A program made the translations under genes and the position numbers. The notes beneath the pieces were generated by a model. It searched no databases. It saw nothing but the letters and a program-made list of their open reading frames with translations, and was not told where the DNA came from. Below, piece by piece: positions 1 to 6,599 of a DNA stretch of 14,744 nt (positions are counted from its first letter, which is position 1; each line of letters starts with the position of its first letter). The stretch is from JAXIPB01 sp045403155. Lineage in GTDB: Bacteria; Actinomycetota; Actinomycetes; Mycobacteriales; Micromonosporaceae. Where the stretch lies: positions 1-14,744 of the forward strand of contig JAXIPB010000312.1 of NCBI GenBank assembly GCA_045403155.1, given 5' to 3'.

Positions 1-2
1 TG

Positions 3-572
3 TTCTTCCGGATGACCGGGATCCGATCGGTGTTCGACGTGGCGATGGAGGAGGTCGCTCCCGGTGAGCTGCGCCTGCGGGACGGACGCCGGTTCCCCTT
101 CCGGTACGCCATGGTCGTGCCGCCCTTCGTCGGCGCCGACGTCGTGAAGGACTCCGGCCTCGGGAACGCCCGTGGCTTCATCGAGGTGAAGGACACGTAC
201 CAGACGCTTCAGTATCCGAACGTCTACGCGGTCGGGATCGCTGCGGCGGTGGACGCGCCGTGGCACACGGCGAACGCGGTTGGCGTTCCCAAGACCGGCT
301 TCCCCTCCGAGACGATGGCCCACGTCGCGGCGACGAACATCGCCTCGCAGATCCGAGGCGAGGAGCCCACACGCGAGGAGAACTTCGCCGACATCCCCGC
401 CGTGTGCATCATGGACGCCGGGAACAACGGGGTCGCGATCCTCGCGGACCGGATGCTTCCGCCCAGGAAGTGGGGCGTGATGATCCCGGGCCCGCAGAAC
501 CATCTGGGCAAGCTCGCCTTCGAGCGCTACTTCCTCTGGAAGATGCGCAAGGGGTACGTGCAGCTGCCGTAG
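3..572 (+). CDS. Sulfide:quinone oxidoreductase-like FAD flavoprotein, C-terminal part (5' end outside window)
   Basis: The frame is open from the first bases, so the start lies outside the window; the ATG at 12 is internal. About 189 residues are visible. They match the C-terminal half of sulfide:quinone oxidoreductases and related FAD-dependent NADH/sulfide dehydrogenases: the second FAD-contact segment YPNVYAVGIAA (residues 72-82), the GVPKTGFPSE loop (94-103), VCIMDAGNNG (134-143), the IPGPQNHLGKLAFE stretch and the closing FLWKMRKGYV tail (177-186), which in this family lies near the membrane and quinone. Members pass electrons from sulfide, or another donor, through FAD to quinone at the inner face of the membrane. 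Cys135 may be a catalytic cysteine, but the other expected cysteines lie upstream and cannot be checked. The gene stands alone here, with a 350-base gap before the next convergent gene. Family confident; substrate not proven. Confidence 0.85.
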   Translation, partial: FFRMTGIRSVFDVAMEEVAPGELRLRDGRRFPFRYAMVVPPFVGADVVKDSGLGNARGFIEVKDTYQTLQYPNVYAVGIAAAVDAPWHTANAVGVPKTGFPSETMAHVAATNIASQIRGEEPTREENFADIPAVCIMDAGNNGVAILADRMLPPRKWGVMIPGPQNHLGKLAFERYFLWKMRKGYVQLP

Positions 573-922
573 AGCGCTACGGGCGGCGTAGATCGCGCGC
601 CTCCACTCTGCTCTCGACGCGGGCTCGGGATCCGGGGCGTGAAGCGAGCCGCCCGCGTCAGCGAGCCGTCGGATCAGGTCCCCTCCAGAGACGCTCGGAG
701 GCTTCGGTCGGACTTCGGTCGGCTTCGAAGTCGGTGACCGTCACGGCAGCATCGGCTCGATAACGTCCGTGGGCGACGTAATAGCGCCCTTCATCCGAAC
801 AACATCCGATCGAGCCTGTCCACGCGGCGAGGCACTGGCTCGTCACTACCGCCGCCGGCATCCCCCCGAAGACCCTGTCTCCGGGTCCTCTCAGGGCCTT
901 GTCGAGCGCGCAAGTGGAGGGC
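573..922. other. Intergenic gap between convergent genes, no gene seen
   Basis: This 350-base stretch separates the flavoprotein gene from the convergent receiver-domain gene. Open frames exist in it, but their proteins are arginine/serine-rich and resemble no family. A minus-strand frame at 658-861 contains the plausible-looking stretch GRYYVAHGRYRADAAVTV; I cannot assign it and do not call it. A perfect 10-base unit, CTTCGGTCGG, occurs twice at 702-711 and 713-722. No clear terminator with a T-run is visible. Confidence 0.6.
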
Positions 923-1330
923 TCACGGGCCTCCGGCCATCACGCGGATCGTCTCGACGAGGTCCCGACGATCCGGTGGCCAGTCGACCGTCGGCAGGGA
1001 GAGATCGTCGACCCGATCCATCACGTCGTCGTGACGATCGGTCATCACGATCACGGGCTTGCCCCACGAGCCGTAGTGGCGGAGCAGGCTCCCGGCACGC
1101 GTCCCGAGCATCGCGGCATCGCTGTCCAGCCACAGATCGAGCACGATCGTGTCCGCCTCCGCGGCGAGTGGGCATCGTCCTTCCTTCGAGCCGACACACG
1201 TGAACTCGGGGGCGGAGGGCCCCGGGCAAACCACGACGTCGAACCCGTCCTCTTCCAGCCACCCGCCCACGCGGTCGCGCGTATCGCCGTCTCGATCAAC
1301 GATCAGGACGACCGGTTGGTCACGATCCAT
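923..1330 (-). CDS. Small stand-alone degenerate receiver (REC-like) protein
   Basis: 135 residues, about the length of one response-regulator receiver domain with no output domain. The order fits a CheY fold: beta1 VVLIVDRDGD with acidic residues at 12 and 14, beta3 IVLDLWLDSD with the candidate phospho-aspartate Asp65, and beta4 PVIVMTD with Thr97. The conserved lysine after beta5 is missing (the region reads SLPTVDWPP), so normal phosphorylation chemistry is doubtful. An insert between alpha2 and beta3 carries Cys45 and Cys53, and Cys35 lies just before it; these are not standard in receivers. The ATG at 1330 has a GGGGA-type ribosome site upstream. It lies 115 bases downstream of the multicopper oxidase remnant on the same strand. 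Role unknown: it may bind a kinase or an anti-sigma partner, or sense redox or metal through the cysteines. The fold assignment is inference from the motif pattern. Confidence 0.65.
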   Translation of the reverse strand: MDRDQPVVLIVDRDGDTRDRVGGWLEEDGFDVVVCPGPSAPEFTCVGSKEGRCPLAAEADTIVLDLWLDSDAAMLGTRAGSLLRHYGSWGKPVIVMTDRHDDVMDRVDDLSLPTVDWPPDRRDLVETIRVMAGGP

Positions 1331-1445
1331 GGTTCATCCCCGAGTTCCGGTACGGCGCAGTCTGGCGATCGAGCCGCGCCCGGCTAGGGGCGGACGACCC
1401 GAGGGCGAGGGGACCCTTTCCGCCCGGCCAGGGGCCGGCTCGGCG

Positions 1446-1961
1446 TCAGGGTATCGGCTTCGGAATCGGCCCGATCGCGTAGGGCCGCATCATCTCGTTG
1501 TCCTCGTGCTCGACGATGTGGCAGTGCCACACGAAGAGCCCCTCGGTGTCGAATCGTCCTCGCACCCGGGTGACCTCGCCCGGGTAGGCGATGACCGTGT
1601 CCTTGAAGCCCGACTCCCAGACCTCCGGGGGTCGGGGCGTCCCCATCGGCATGTTCGTCGCAGGATCGAGCGCCTGCCGGTCGACCACCTGGAAGTGGAT
1701 CTCGTGGATGTGGATCGGGTGCGCGTCCTCCGTGAAGTTGTACAGCTCCCACACCTCGGTGGCCCCGACGGCGGGGTTCTCGGTGATGGGAGCCGCCCAC
1801 TCACGGTCGGTGGGGGTGCCGGTCTCGGGATCGAACGTGCCGAGTTCCGCCTCCTCGGGACCGTCGAAGAACGCCGAGGGCCGCTCGAGCAGCGCCAAGG
1901 AGCGAGCCGCCCCACCGACCAGCGGGCTGATCGCCGGCAGCTCGAGGAACCGTGGACAGGA
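1446..1961 (-). pseudogene. Multicopper oxidase, C-terminal cupredoxin domain only
   Basis: About 170 residues of the last cupredoxin domain of a CotA/bilirubin-oxidase-like multicopper oxidase. Copper ligands are visible: HPIHIHEIHF supplies T2/T3 and T1 histidines, and FVWHCHIVEHEDNEMM supplies the HCH T3/T1 residues, the final His and the axial Met. A linker FLELPAISPLVGG and the segment RSLALLERPSAFFDG lie upstream, as in intact homologues. The frame is closed by a TGA at 1962-1964, and the two N-terminal domains (roughly 300 residues) are absent, including the other half of the trinuclear copper site. It cannot be a working oxidase. An initiation codon is available (TTG at 1898) but without a convincing ribosome site. 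The sequence directly upstream belongs to a different gene family, so the N-terminal part was lost by deletion, not by a simple frameshift. Confidence 0.8.
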
Positions 1962-2274
1962 TCAAGAACGAGCGCTCGATCGCGGCGCCAGCACGACCGA
2001 CGATGTCGCCCAGTTGGCCGTACCCGCCCGCCCACCGGAGCCCCCAGAGCCCCGGAGTCTCCAGCTCCGGTGGCGGGTCGTCGCCGATGGGCGCGAGCGT
2101 GACCGTTTCGTCGCCGACGGAGGCGATTCGAACGTCGGGGTCCATGGCGAGCGACGCGCGCCGTTCCTCGCCGTCGAGCGCGCGTGCGTGGATCTGCTTC
2201 GCGAAGTACCACCCACCGCCCGCGTAGGCGGCGGCAGTCAGGAGGACGAGGCCCGCGAGGAGTCGTCCGGCCAT
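1962..2274 (-). pseudogene. Alpha/beta-hydrolase family protein, N-terminal stub
   Basis: From ATG 2274 the frame encodes a membrane-anchor segment, LLAGLVLLTAAAYAGGGWYF, then KQIHARALDGEERRAS and a short beta-rich stretch ending in GLWGLRWAGGYGQLGDIVGR. This matches the N-terminal lead-in of actinobacterial secreted or membrane-anchored alpha/beta hydrolases (dienelactone-hydrolase-like), which precedes the catalytic domain. The catalytic part (nucleophile elbow, Asp, His) is missing: after about residue 100 the frame runs into DNA whose other frame encodes the multicopper oxidase, and it stays open, without meaning, to 1801. No strong ribosome site precedes the ATG. A deletion between two tandem minus-strand genes, hydrolase first and oxidase second, explains the join. 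The family call rests on my recognition of the lead-in motif, so confidence is moderate. Confidence 0.55.
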
Positions 2275-2538
2275 CGGCTGTTGGTTGCGCGAGCCATGTT
2301 GACGAGGGAGGGTACGCCGCGGCCCCCATGCCGTGCACCCGGTTCCACCATCAGGGCCGCTCAGCTCGTCACTCGCGGTGGCGACCGGGCGGAAGCTGCG
2401 CGAAGCCAGTGAGATCCTCGCCGAAGATCCGCCGCACGGCTCCCGGCCATCTTCCTCGTATCCGCGCTGTGGTGACTCCTCGTTTCGCTGCGGGCGGTGT
2501 TCGACCTCTCAGGCGATGGGCGTCGTACCAGCCATCAG

Positions 2539-3912
2539 CTAGCCGAGCACCGTCGCTAACCACTCGCCGAAACGGGTTATGTACGTGTCGACGTCATCGG
2601 CCGTGTGGGCCACCGACAGGCACGGTCCGCCCCACCACCCGAAGTCCCAGATGCCGCGGTTCGCCATGAAGACCCGCTGTGCGTCCTTGAATCCCGGGAT
2701 GTCGGCAGCGCGAGCTCCCTCCGCCTCGCGCGGGACGATGGCCGCGGTCGTGTACGCGGCGCGGGTCCCGAGCCGCTGAACGGTCCAGGGCAGATCGACG
2801 CCGGCGATCGAGCCTTCGAGACCATCGGCCAGCCGCTCGCCCAAGTTGATGGTCCTCTCGTAGGCTTCCTCGGTCAGGACGTGCTCGAGGGCTGCGCGCG
2901 CCGCAGCGGTGCCCACCGCGTAGCTCCACATCGTGCCCCCAAGCGCGATCTCGTCCACCGGTTCTCCCATCACCTCGAACGCCGCATGAGGCGCTTCGAT
3001 CCGTGCTGCCACCTCCTCGGCGAGCCCGTACGCCGAGAAGGGGACGATGCCTCCACCCAGGGACTTCCCCAGGACGAACATGTCGGCCTGGAGGCCGTAC
3101 TCGTTGGTGAGACCGCCGTAGGCGCACATGAGCGTCTGGGTCTCGTCGATGAGCAGGATCGTGCCTGCGTCCCTGGTGAGCGCCCGAAGCGTTTCGTGGT
3201 AGCCGGCGAGGGGTTCGATGATGCCGACGTTCGTCATAGCGGGCTCGGCGATTACGAGGGCCACGTCGCGAGGAGACAGGACCCGTTCCAGCGCGTCCAC
3301 GTCGTTGAACGGGATCACCTCCGTGGTCGCAAGCACCCTCGGATCGATCCCTTGGTACTCGGGCGCGACGCTTCCTCCTGCCGCCACGACGAGGGTGGCG
3401 TCGAGGTGCCCGTGGTAGTTGGCGTCGAACTTCACCAGGCGCTCCCGCCCGGTCGTGGCGCGGGCCAGGCGGATGCAGTCCTGGATCGACTGACTCGACG
3501 AGAGGGCGAACTGCCACCTAAGTGGCAGGAACCGCCGGGACAGTTCCTCGGACACCCACACCGCGTCCTCGGTCGGCTGTTGGAACATCGACCCCTGCTC
3601 CGCGCGCCGCGCGACGGCTTCGACGATAGCCGCCGGAGCGTGGCCGCAGAACGCCAGGCAGATGCCGAGGAGGAAGTCGATGTTCTCGTGATCATCGACG
3701 TCCCGGAAGCGAGCGCCCTGCGCGTCGGTGACCCAAACGGGTGGGTGAGGGAAGTTGAGAGAGCCCACCCAGGTCGTCGGAACCCCGCCGGGCATGGATC
3801 CGCGCGCTCGTTCTTGCAGAGCGGCTGACCGTGGGCGTTCTGCGACGAACCGCATCTGTTCGTCTTCCTCGATCGCGTGAACCCGGTCGAGGTCGATCGC
3901 CGCGTCGCTCAT
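2539..3912 (-). CDS. Class-III PLP aminotransferase, glutamate-1-semialdehyde aminomutase-like
   Basis: 457 residues, normal length for a fold-type I class-III aminotransferase. Visible landmarks are the N-terminal SMPGGVPTTWV segment with the conserved GG, YHGHLD (166-171) stacking on the cofactor, IAEPAM (221-226), LLIDETQT with the cofactor-binding Asp256, VLGKSLGGG with the Schiff-base Lys283, and LGGTMWSYAVGTAA (324-337). Closest in pattern to glutamate-1-semialdehyde 2,1-aminomutase and its catabolic or biosynthetic cousins, which move an amino group using PLP in the cytoplasm. Odd point: the usual phosphate-binding SGTEA motif reads SSSQSIQD (138-145). No haem-synthesis genes are nearby, so I avoid the name hemL. 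The next gene upstream is the broken tRNA-Sec only 31 bases away, so the promoter is probably short or lies within the scar. Family sure, substrate unknown. Confidence 0.85.
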   Translation of the reverse strand: MSDAAIDLDRVHAIEEDEQMRFVAERPRSAALQERARGSMPGGVPTTWVGSLNFPHPPVWVTDAQGARFRDVDDHENIDFLLGICLAFCGHAPAAIVEAVARRAEQGSMFQQPTEDAVWVSEELSRRFLPLRWQFALSSSQSIQDCIRLARATTGRERLVKFDANYHGHLDATLVVAAGGSVAPEYQGIDPRVLATTEVIPFNDVDALERVLSPRDVALVIAEPAMTNVGIIEPLAGYHETLRALTRDAGTILLIDETQTLMCAYGGLTNEYGLQADMFVLGKSLGGGIVPFSAYGLAEEVAARIEAPHAAFEVMGEPVDEIALGGTMWSYAVGTAAARAALEHVLTEEAYERTINLGERLADGLEGSIAGVDLPWTVQRLGTRAAYTTAAIVPREAEGARAADIPGFKDAQRVFMANRGIWDFGWWGGPCLSVAHTADDVDTYITRFGEWLATVLG

Positions 3913-3942
3913 CTCCTACCTTTCGCGGCGGAGCGTATCTCC

Positions 3943-4003
3943 TGGCGGAGGCGGACGGGAATCGAACCCGCCGGGGGATTTCATCCCCCCACCGATTTTG
4001 AAG
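3943..4003 (-). pseudogene. selC: tRNA-Sec (UCA) 3' half, probable integration-site remnant
   Basis: On the minus strand the sequence begins in the anticodon loop CTTCAAA (anticodon TCA at 4001-3999). It continues through the 3' side of the anticodon stem, a long variable arm (GGGGGAT...ATCCCCC type), a T arm GCGGG-TTCGATT-CCCGT, and an eight-base acceptor strand CCGCCTCC followed by G73 and encoded CCA. Eight acceptor pairs, G73, the anticodon and a G-T pair in the T stem separate it from serine tRNA. The 5' half is absent: no GGAGGCGG strand or matching anticodon-stem strand lies upstream. A 3' tRNA piece starting at the anticodon loop is what an integrative element leaves at its far end after inserting into a tRNA gene, and selC is a well-known target of such elements. 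Confidence 0.8.
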
Positions 4004-4006
4004 ACT
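3990..4006 (+). repeat. Imperfect direct repeat, copy 1 (in tRNA-Sec anticodon loop)
   Basis: CACCGATTTTGAAGACT on the plus strand, matching the second copy at 4342-4357 in the pattern CACCnnTTTTGnA..ACT. It spans the point where tRNA-Sec similarity stops and faces the integrase stub. It may be the core of an old recombination site, or a chance match between two anticodon arms. Confidence 0.45.
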
Positions 4007-4050
4007 CACGCCGGCGGCTTGTGATAGGCAGCGGCGAGCCGCGACGGTAT

Positions 4051-4230
4051 TCATCGGTCGGCAGAGCCGATCCGGTTCAAAGACTCCAACAAACCGCAGG
4101 CCTCGAGGTGGGTCTGGATCGTTCGCTCGGAGACCTTGCCTGCTCGAAGGTGACGTTTGAACGACGCCACCATTCTCCGGACGTCGCCCACACTTTGTCC
4201 CGTGGAAACGCTCGTGCCCTCGTCTCGCAT
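4051..4230 (-). pseudogene. Tyrosine integrase, N-terminal stub
   Basis: A 59-residue frame from ATG 4230 (GGAG ribosome site five bases upstream) to a TGA at 4053-4051. Residues 20-51, including FKRHLRAGKVSERTIQTHLE, match the N-terminal SAM-like, arm- or core-DNA-binding domain of phage-type tyrosine recombinases, which typically opens with a pattern like 'F...L.....S..T...Y...L..L'. The catalytic domain with Arg-His-Arg-Tyr, about 300 residues, is missing. Similarity ends about 50 bases before the broken tRNA-Sec, toward which the gene reads. The protein cannot recombine DNA. It was probably the integrase of the element whose attachment site is the tRNA. The same frame is open further upstream, but it crosses the alanine tRNA half antisense, so the start at 4230 is preferred. 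Confidence 0.65.
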
Positions 4231-4317
4231 CTCGGCTCCATCGATTGGGTGCAGTAGAGTTATTAGCTGCGGGAGCGGTGTGCAAGGTCCTGGCTTGGTG
4301 TTTCCGCAGGTAGATAC

Positions 4318-4355
4318 GGGGACGTAGCTCAGCTGGTAGAGCACCTGTTTTGCAA
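4318..4355 (+). pseudogene. tRNA-Ala (UGC) 5' half
   Basis: The 5' acceptor strand GGGGACG, TA, the D arm GCTC-AGCTGGTA-GAGC, the anticodon-stem strand CCTGT and the loop TTTGCAA (anticodon TGC at 4351-4353) match bacterial alanine tRNA base for base in layout. The sequence then departs at once: ACAGG, expected at 4356, is replaced by CTAGA, and no T arm or CGTCCCC acceptor strand follows nearby. It is a clean half gene ending at the last loop base. Integration usually leaves 3' halves, so a lone 5' half points to a deletion, inversion or assembly join. Confidence 0.75.
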
Positions 4356-4357
4356 CT
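4342..4357 (+). repeat. Imperfect direct repeat, copy 2 (in tRNA-Ala anticodon loop)
   Basis: CACCTGTTTTGCAACT, partner of the copy at 3990-4006. It lies across the breakpoint of the alanine tRNA half. The pair is short and anticodon arms resemble each other, so this is suggestive only. Confidence 0.45.
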
Positions 4358-4510
4358 AGAACGGCTCGAACGGTGTGCTGACCAGGGAAAAGCTCGCCAC
4401 GCGCGAGCGACACCGACGAAGTTATGTGCTGCTTACCACCGTCGCTGAGCCAAGCCACACCCCCGAGCGAGAAGGTGTCGGCGTTCGACGAAACGCGACC
4501 GGGCGCGCGT

Positions 4511-4531
4511 TGCCCAATGCCGCTATTGGCA
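4511..4531 (-). terminator. Stem-loop just after the histidine kinase stop codon
   Basis: Read on the minus strand, TGCCAAT and ATTGGGCA pair around an AGCGGC loop with one bulged C, one base past the kinase stop codon. No T-run follows, so intrinsic termination is uncertain, although many actinobacterial terminators lack a strong U-tract. Confidence 0.35.
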
Positions 4532-4532
4532 C

Positions 4533-6599
4533 TCACCGCAGCACGTCGGCGGGGGCGGTGGGGACGGTGCCGGTCACGGTGGTCCCGCGACCGAGCGAGG
4601 ACCGGACGTCCAGCGCGCCTCCGAGGGCCTCCAGCCGGTCGCGCATGTTGGTGAGCCCAGACCCGGACGAGGTGGCCGGATCGAACCCCATCCCATCGTC
4701 CTCGATCACAAATGTCAGCGTGTCGTCAGACGCGAACAGCCGAACCTCCGCCCGCCCCGCCTTCGCGTACTTGGCGACGTTCTGCAACGCCTCCAGCACG
4801 CAGAAGTAGATCGCGGCCTCTACGTCTCGGGAGTTTCGGCCGATGCCGTTTGCATGGATCTCGATCGGAACGGGCGACTTGCGGGCCTGCGCCACCAGGG
4901 CGGCCTCGAGGCCCTTGTCGCCGAGCAGCGGCGGATAGATCCCACGGGCCAGATCCCGCAGGTTCTCGAGGGCCTCGGTGGTCTCCTGCTGGAGCTGCTC
5001 CAGGATCACGCGAACGTGCTCGTCGTGATCGATCATCGAGGCGGCCAGCCGCTGCTTGACGGCCAGGGCGACGAGCTGCTGCTGCGCCCCGTCGTGGATG
5101 TTGCGCTCCAACGCCCTGGCGCGCTCGTCCTGGGCGGAGACGATGCGTCTGCGAGACTCGCGGAGCTCCTCGATGAGCCTGACGTTGCGCAGGACCAGCC
5201 CGGCCTGGGCGGCGAGGCCCCCGACGAGCTCCTGCTTGGCCGGCGTCATCGGGTCGTTGGCGGGCATCGTCACCGACATCGCGCCGAGCAGCTCGCCCCG
5301 GTGCCGAACCTCGGAGGCGTAGTCGTCGACGCCGCCCGGCACGCCGTCGCCGTCCAGCCGGATCCGGATCGCGTCGCGCTGCTCGGGCCACGCCGCTCCG
5401 AGGCGCAGCTCCTCTCCGCCCCGCAGCCAGATCCGAGCGCGATTCGCCCCCGCTCCCTCCGCGAGCAGCCGCGCCATCCTCGGCAGGACGTCCTCGCTCG
5501 AGTAGGTTCCGCCGACCCGATCAGCGAACGAACGGAGCACCTCGTACGGGGTCGCTCGACCACGGAAGACCAGCCGGTCCGCGATCCGCGTCGCCAACCG
5601 TCGAAGCGGCAGGAACAGCACGCCGAGCACCACTCCGCCGAGCACGAGGAGCTCGTCGTGATCGCTCAGGGGGTCCACGAGCACGCTCTGACCGAGCCAG
5701 ACGACGAGGAGCCAAACACCGAGGATCAGGCCCACGAGGATCGCGTAGACGACCGACTTTCGGATCACCACGTCGATCTCGTAGAGGCGGTACTTCAGGA
5801 TGGCGACGCCGACCGAGACCGGCACCGCGAGCACCACGAGGCTTGCCAGGAGCGGCACGACGTCGGAGTCCGTCTCGACGATGAATACCGGGATTTGGAT
5901 AGTGAAGACGAGGGCGGCCGCCGTCACGAACCACTTCATCTGCTGCCGCTCGTCGCCCCGCGATCGACGGAAGCGGCGGATCAGGGCGACGAAGGACGCG
6001 ACGACCGCCGCGAGGATGGCGAGGAAGCCAACGGTCAACATCGCGTCGCTCACCCAGGCCGGCTCGACGCCGAGGGGGTTGTCGAACCGCTCGAACTCGC
6101 CGTACAGGCGAGGGGTGATGAAGAGCCCGACGGCACCGAGCGCCGTGCCCACCCCGGCGAGCCACAAGACCCGTCGCTCCCCCGCAGTCCGGACCCTGCC
6201 GTTCGGGAACAGGAGGAACAGGACGACCGTCGTGAGGGGCAGAGAGACGAGCCAGAGGAGCTCCAAGAGCTTCTCCACGACGTCGGCGCCGGGAAGCGAC
6301 CCGGGGTCGACGATCAGGCCGGTGTACGCGTAGACGTAGATGATCAGTTGCAGCGGGAAGGCGAGGGCCAAGGCGCAGAACGCCCAGCCGACCAGGTTCC
6401 CCGGGAAGCGGCCGACGATCGCCGTCCCGACCACCCCGAACACCAGGAGCGCGAGGATCCCCGTGACCACACCCGCGGCGTCTGCCGCCGAGTCGGCGCC
6501 GAGCGGCGACAGGATCCCCCAGACCACCCCGATCGCGGTGAGGACGACCCCGAGCATGACCAGCCCGAGCGCGAGCCGCCGTGCGCCGATCGGGCTCAT
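4533..6599 (-). CDS. Multi-pass membrane histidine kinase, GAF + NarL-type HisKA_3 + HATPase
   Basis: 688 residues. About eight or nine membrane helices fill residues 8-335, with the FPNGR motif (131-135) and YRLYEIDVVIRKSVVYA (270-286) typical of a large actinobacterial kinase class. A GAF-like domain follows (about 350-475). A short coiled linker leads to the dimerisation/phosphoacceptor helix ALERNIHDGAQQQL with His502, then the ATPase domain with N-box ALQNVAKYAKA (Asn607), DDGMGFD (634-640) and SGSGLTNMRDR (645-655). Such kinases phosphorylate NarL/FixJ-type response regulators. No regulator gene is adjacent, so the kinase is an orphan here. Start chosen at ATG 6599, which has GAGG six bases upstream; an in-frame ATG at 6641 has a weaker site, and the frame stays open to 7019 without kinase-like sequence. 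The signal sensed is unknown. Confidence 0.92.
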   Translation of the reverse strand: MSPIGARRLALGLVMLGVVLTAIGVVWGILSPLGADSAADAAGVVTGILALLVFGVVGTAIVGRFPGNLVGWAFCALALAFPLQLIIYVYAYTGLIVDPGSLPGADVVEKLLELLWLVSLPLTTVVLFLLFPNGRVRTAGERRVLWLAGVGTALGAVGLFITPRLYGEFERFDNPLGVEPAWVSDAMLTVGFLAILAAVVASFVALIRRFRRSRGDERQQMKWFVTAAALVFTIQIPVFIVETDSDVVPLLASLVVLAVPVSVGVAILKYRLYEIDVVIRKSVVYAILVGLILGVWLLVVWLGQSVLVDPLSDHDELLVLGGVVLGVLFLPLRRLATRIADRLVFRGRATPYEVLRSFADRVGGTYSSEDVLPRMARLLAEGAGANRARIWLRGGEELRLGAAWPEQRDAIRIRLDGDGVPGGVDDYASEVRHRGELLGAMSVTMPANDPMTPAKQELVGGLAAQAGLVLRNVRLIEELRESRRRIVSAQDERARALERNIHDGAQQQLVALAVKQRLAASMIDHDEHVRVILEQLQQETTEALENLRDLARGIYPPLLGDKGLEAALVAQARKSPVPIEIHANGIGRNSRDVEAAIYFCVLEALQNVAKYAKAGRAEVRLFASDDTLTFVIEDDGMGFDPATSSGSGLTNMRDRLEALGGALDVRSSLGRGTTVTGTVPTAPADVLR

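Larger units (their letters stand above)
4004..4357. mobile_element. Remnant of a tRNA-targeted integrative element
   Basis: A segment of about 350 bases bounded by two tRNA halves, both broken at the anticodon loop, and containing the truncated integrase. No other element gene (excisionase, replication, transfer) is visible. The orientation fits the usual rule: the 3' tRNA piece at 3943-4003 is the displaced duplicate, so chromosome lies to its left and element DNA to its right. Where the element originally ended is not visible; the alanine tRNA half may mark the other edge or a later rearrangement. Confidence 0.45.

Noticed and set aside
658..861. Minus-strand frame of 67 codons in the first gap
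   Set aside because: A short stretch looks protein-like, but there is no family match, no ribosome site I trust and no context; not called.
1149..2412. Long plus-strand frames across the REC/oxidase region
   Set aside because: They are antisense shadows of the receiver gene and the oxidase and hydrolase fragments, with low-complexity composition.
3943..4003. Reading the minus-strand tRNA piece as tRNA-Ser
   Set aside because: The eight-base acceptor strand, G-T pair in the T stem and TCA in a CTTCAAA loop fit Sec better; serine tRNAs have seven acceptor pairs.
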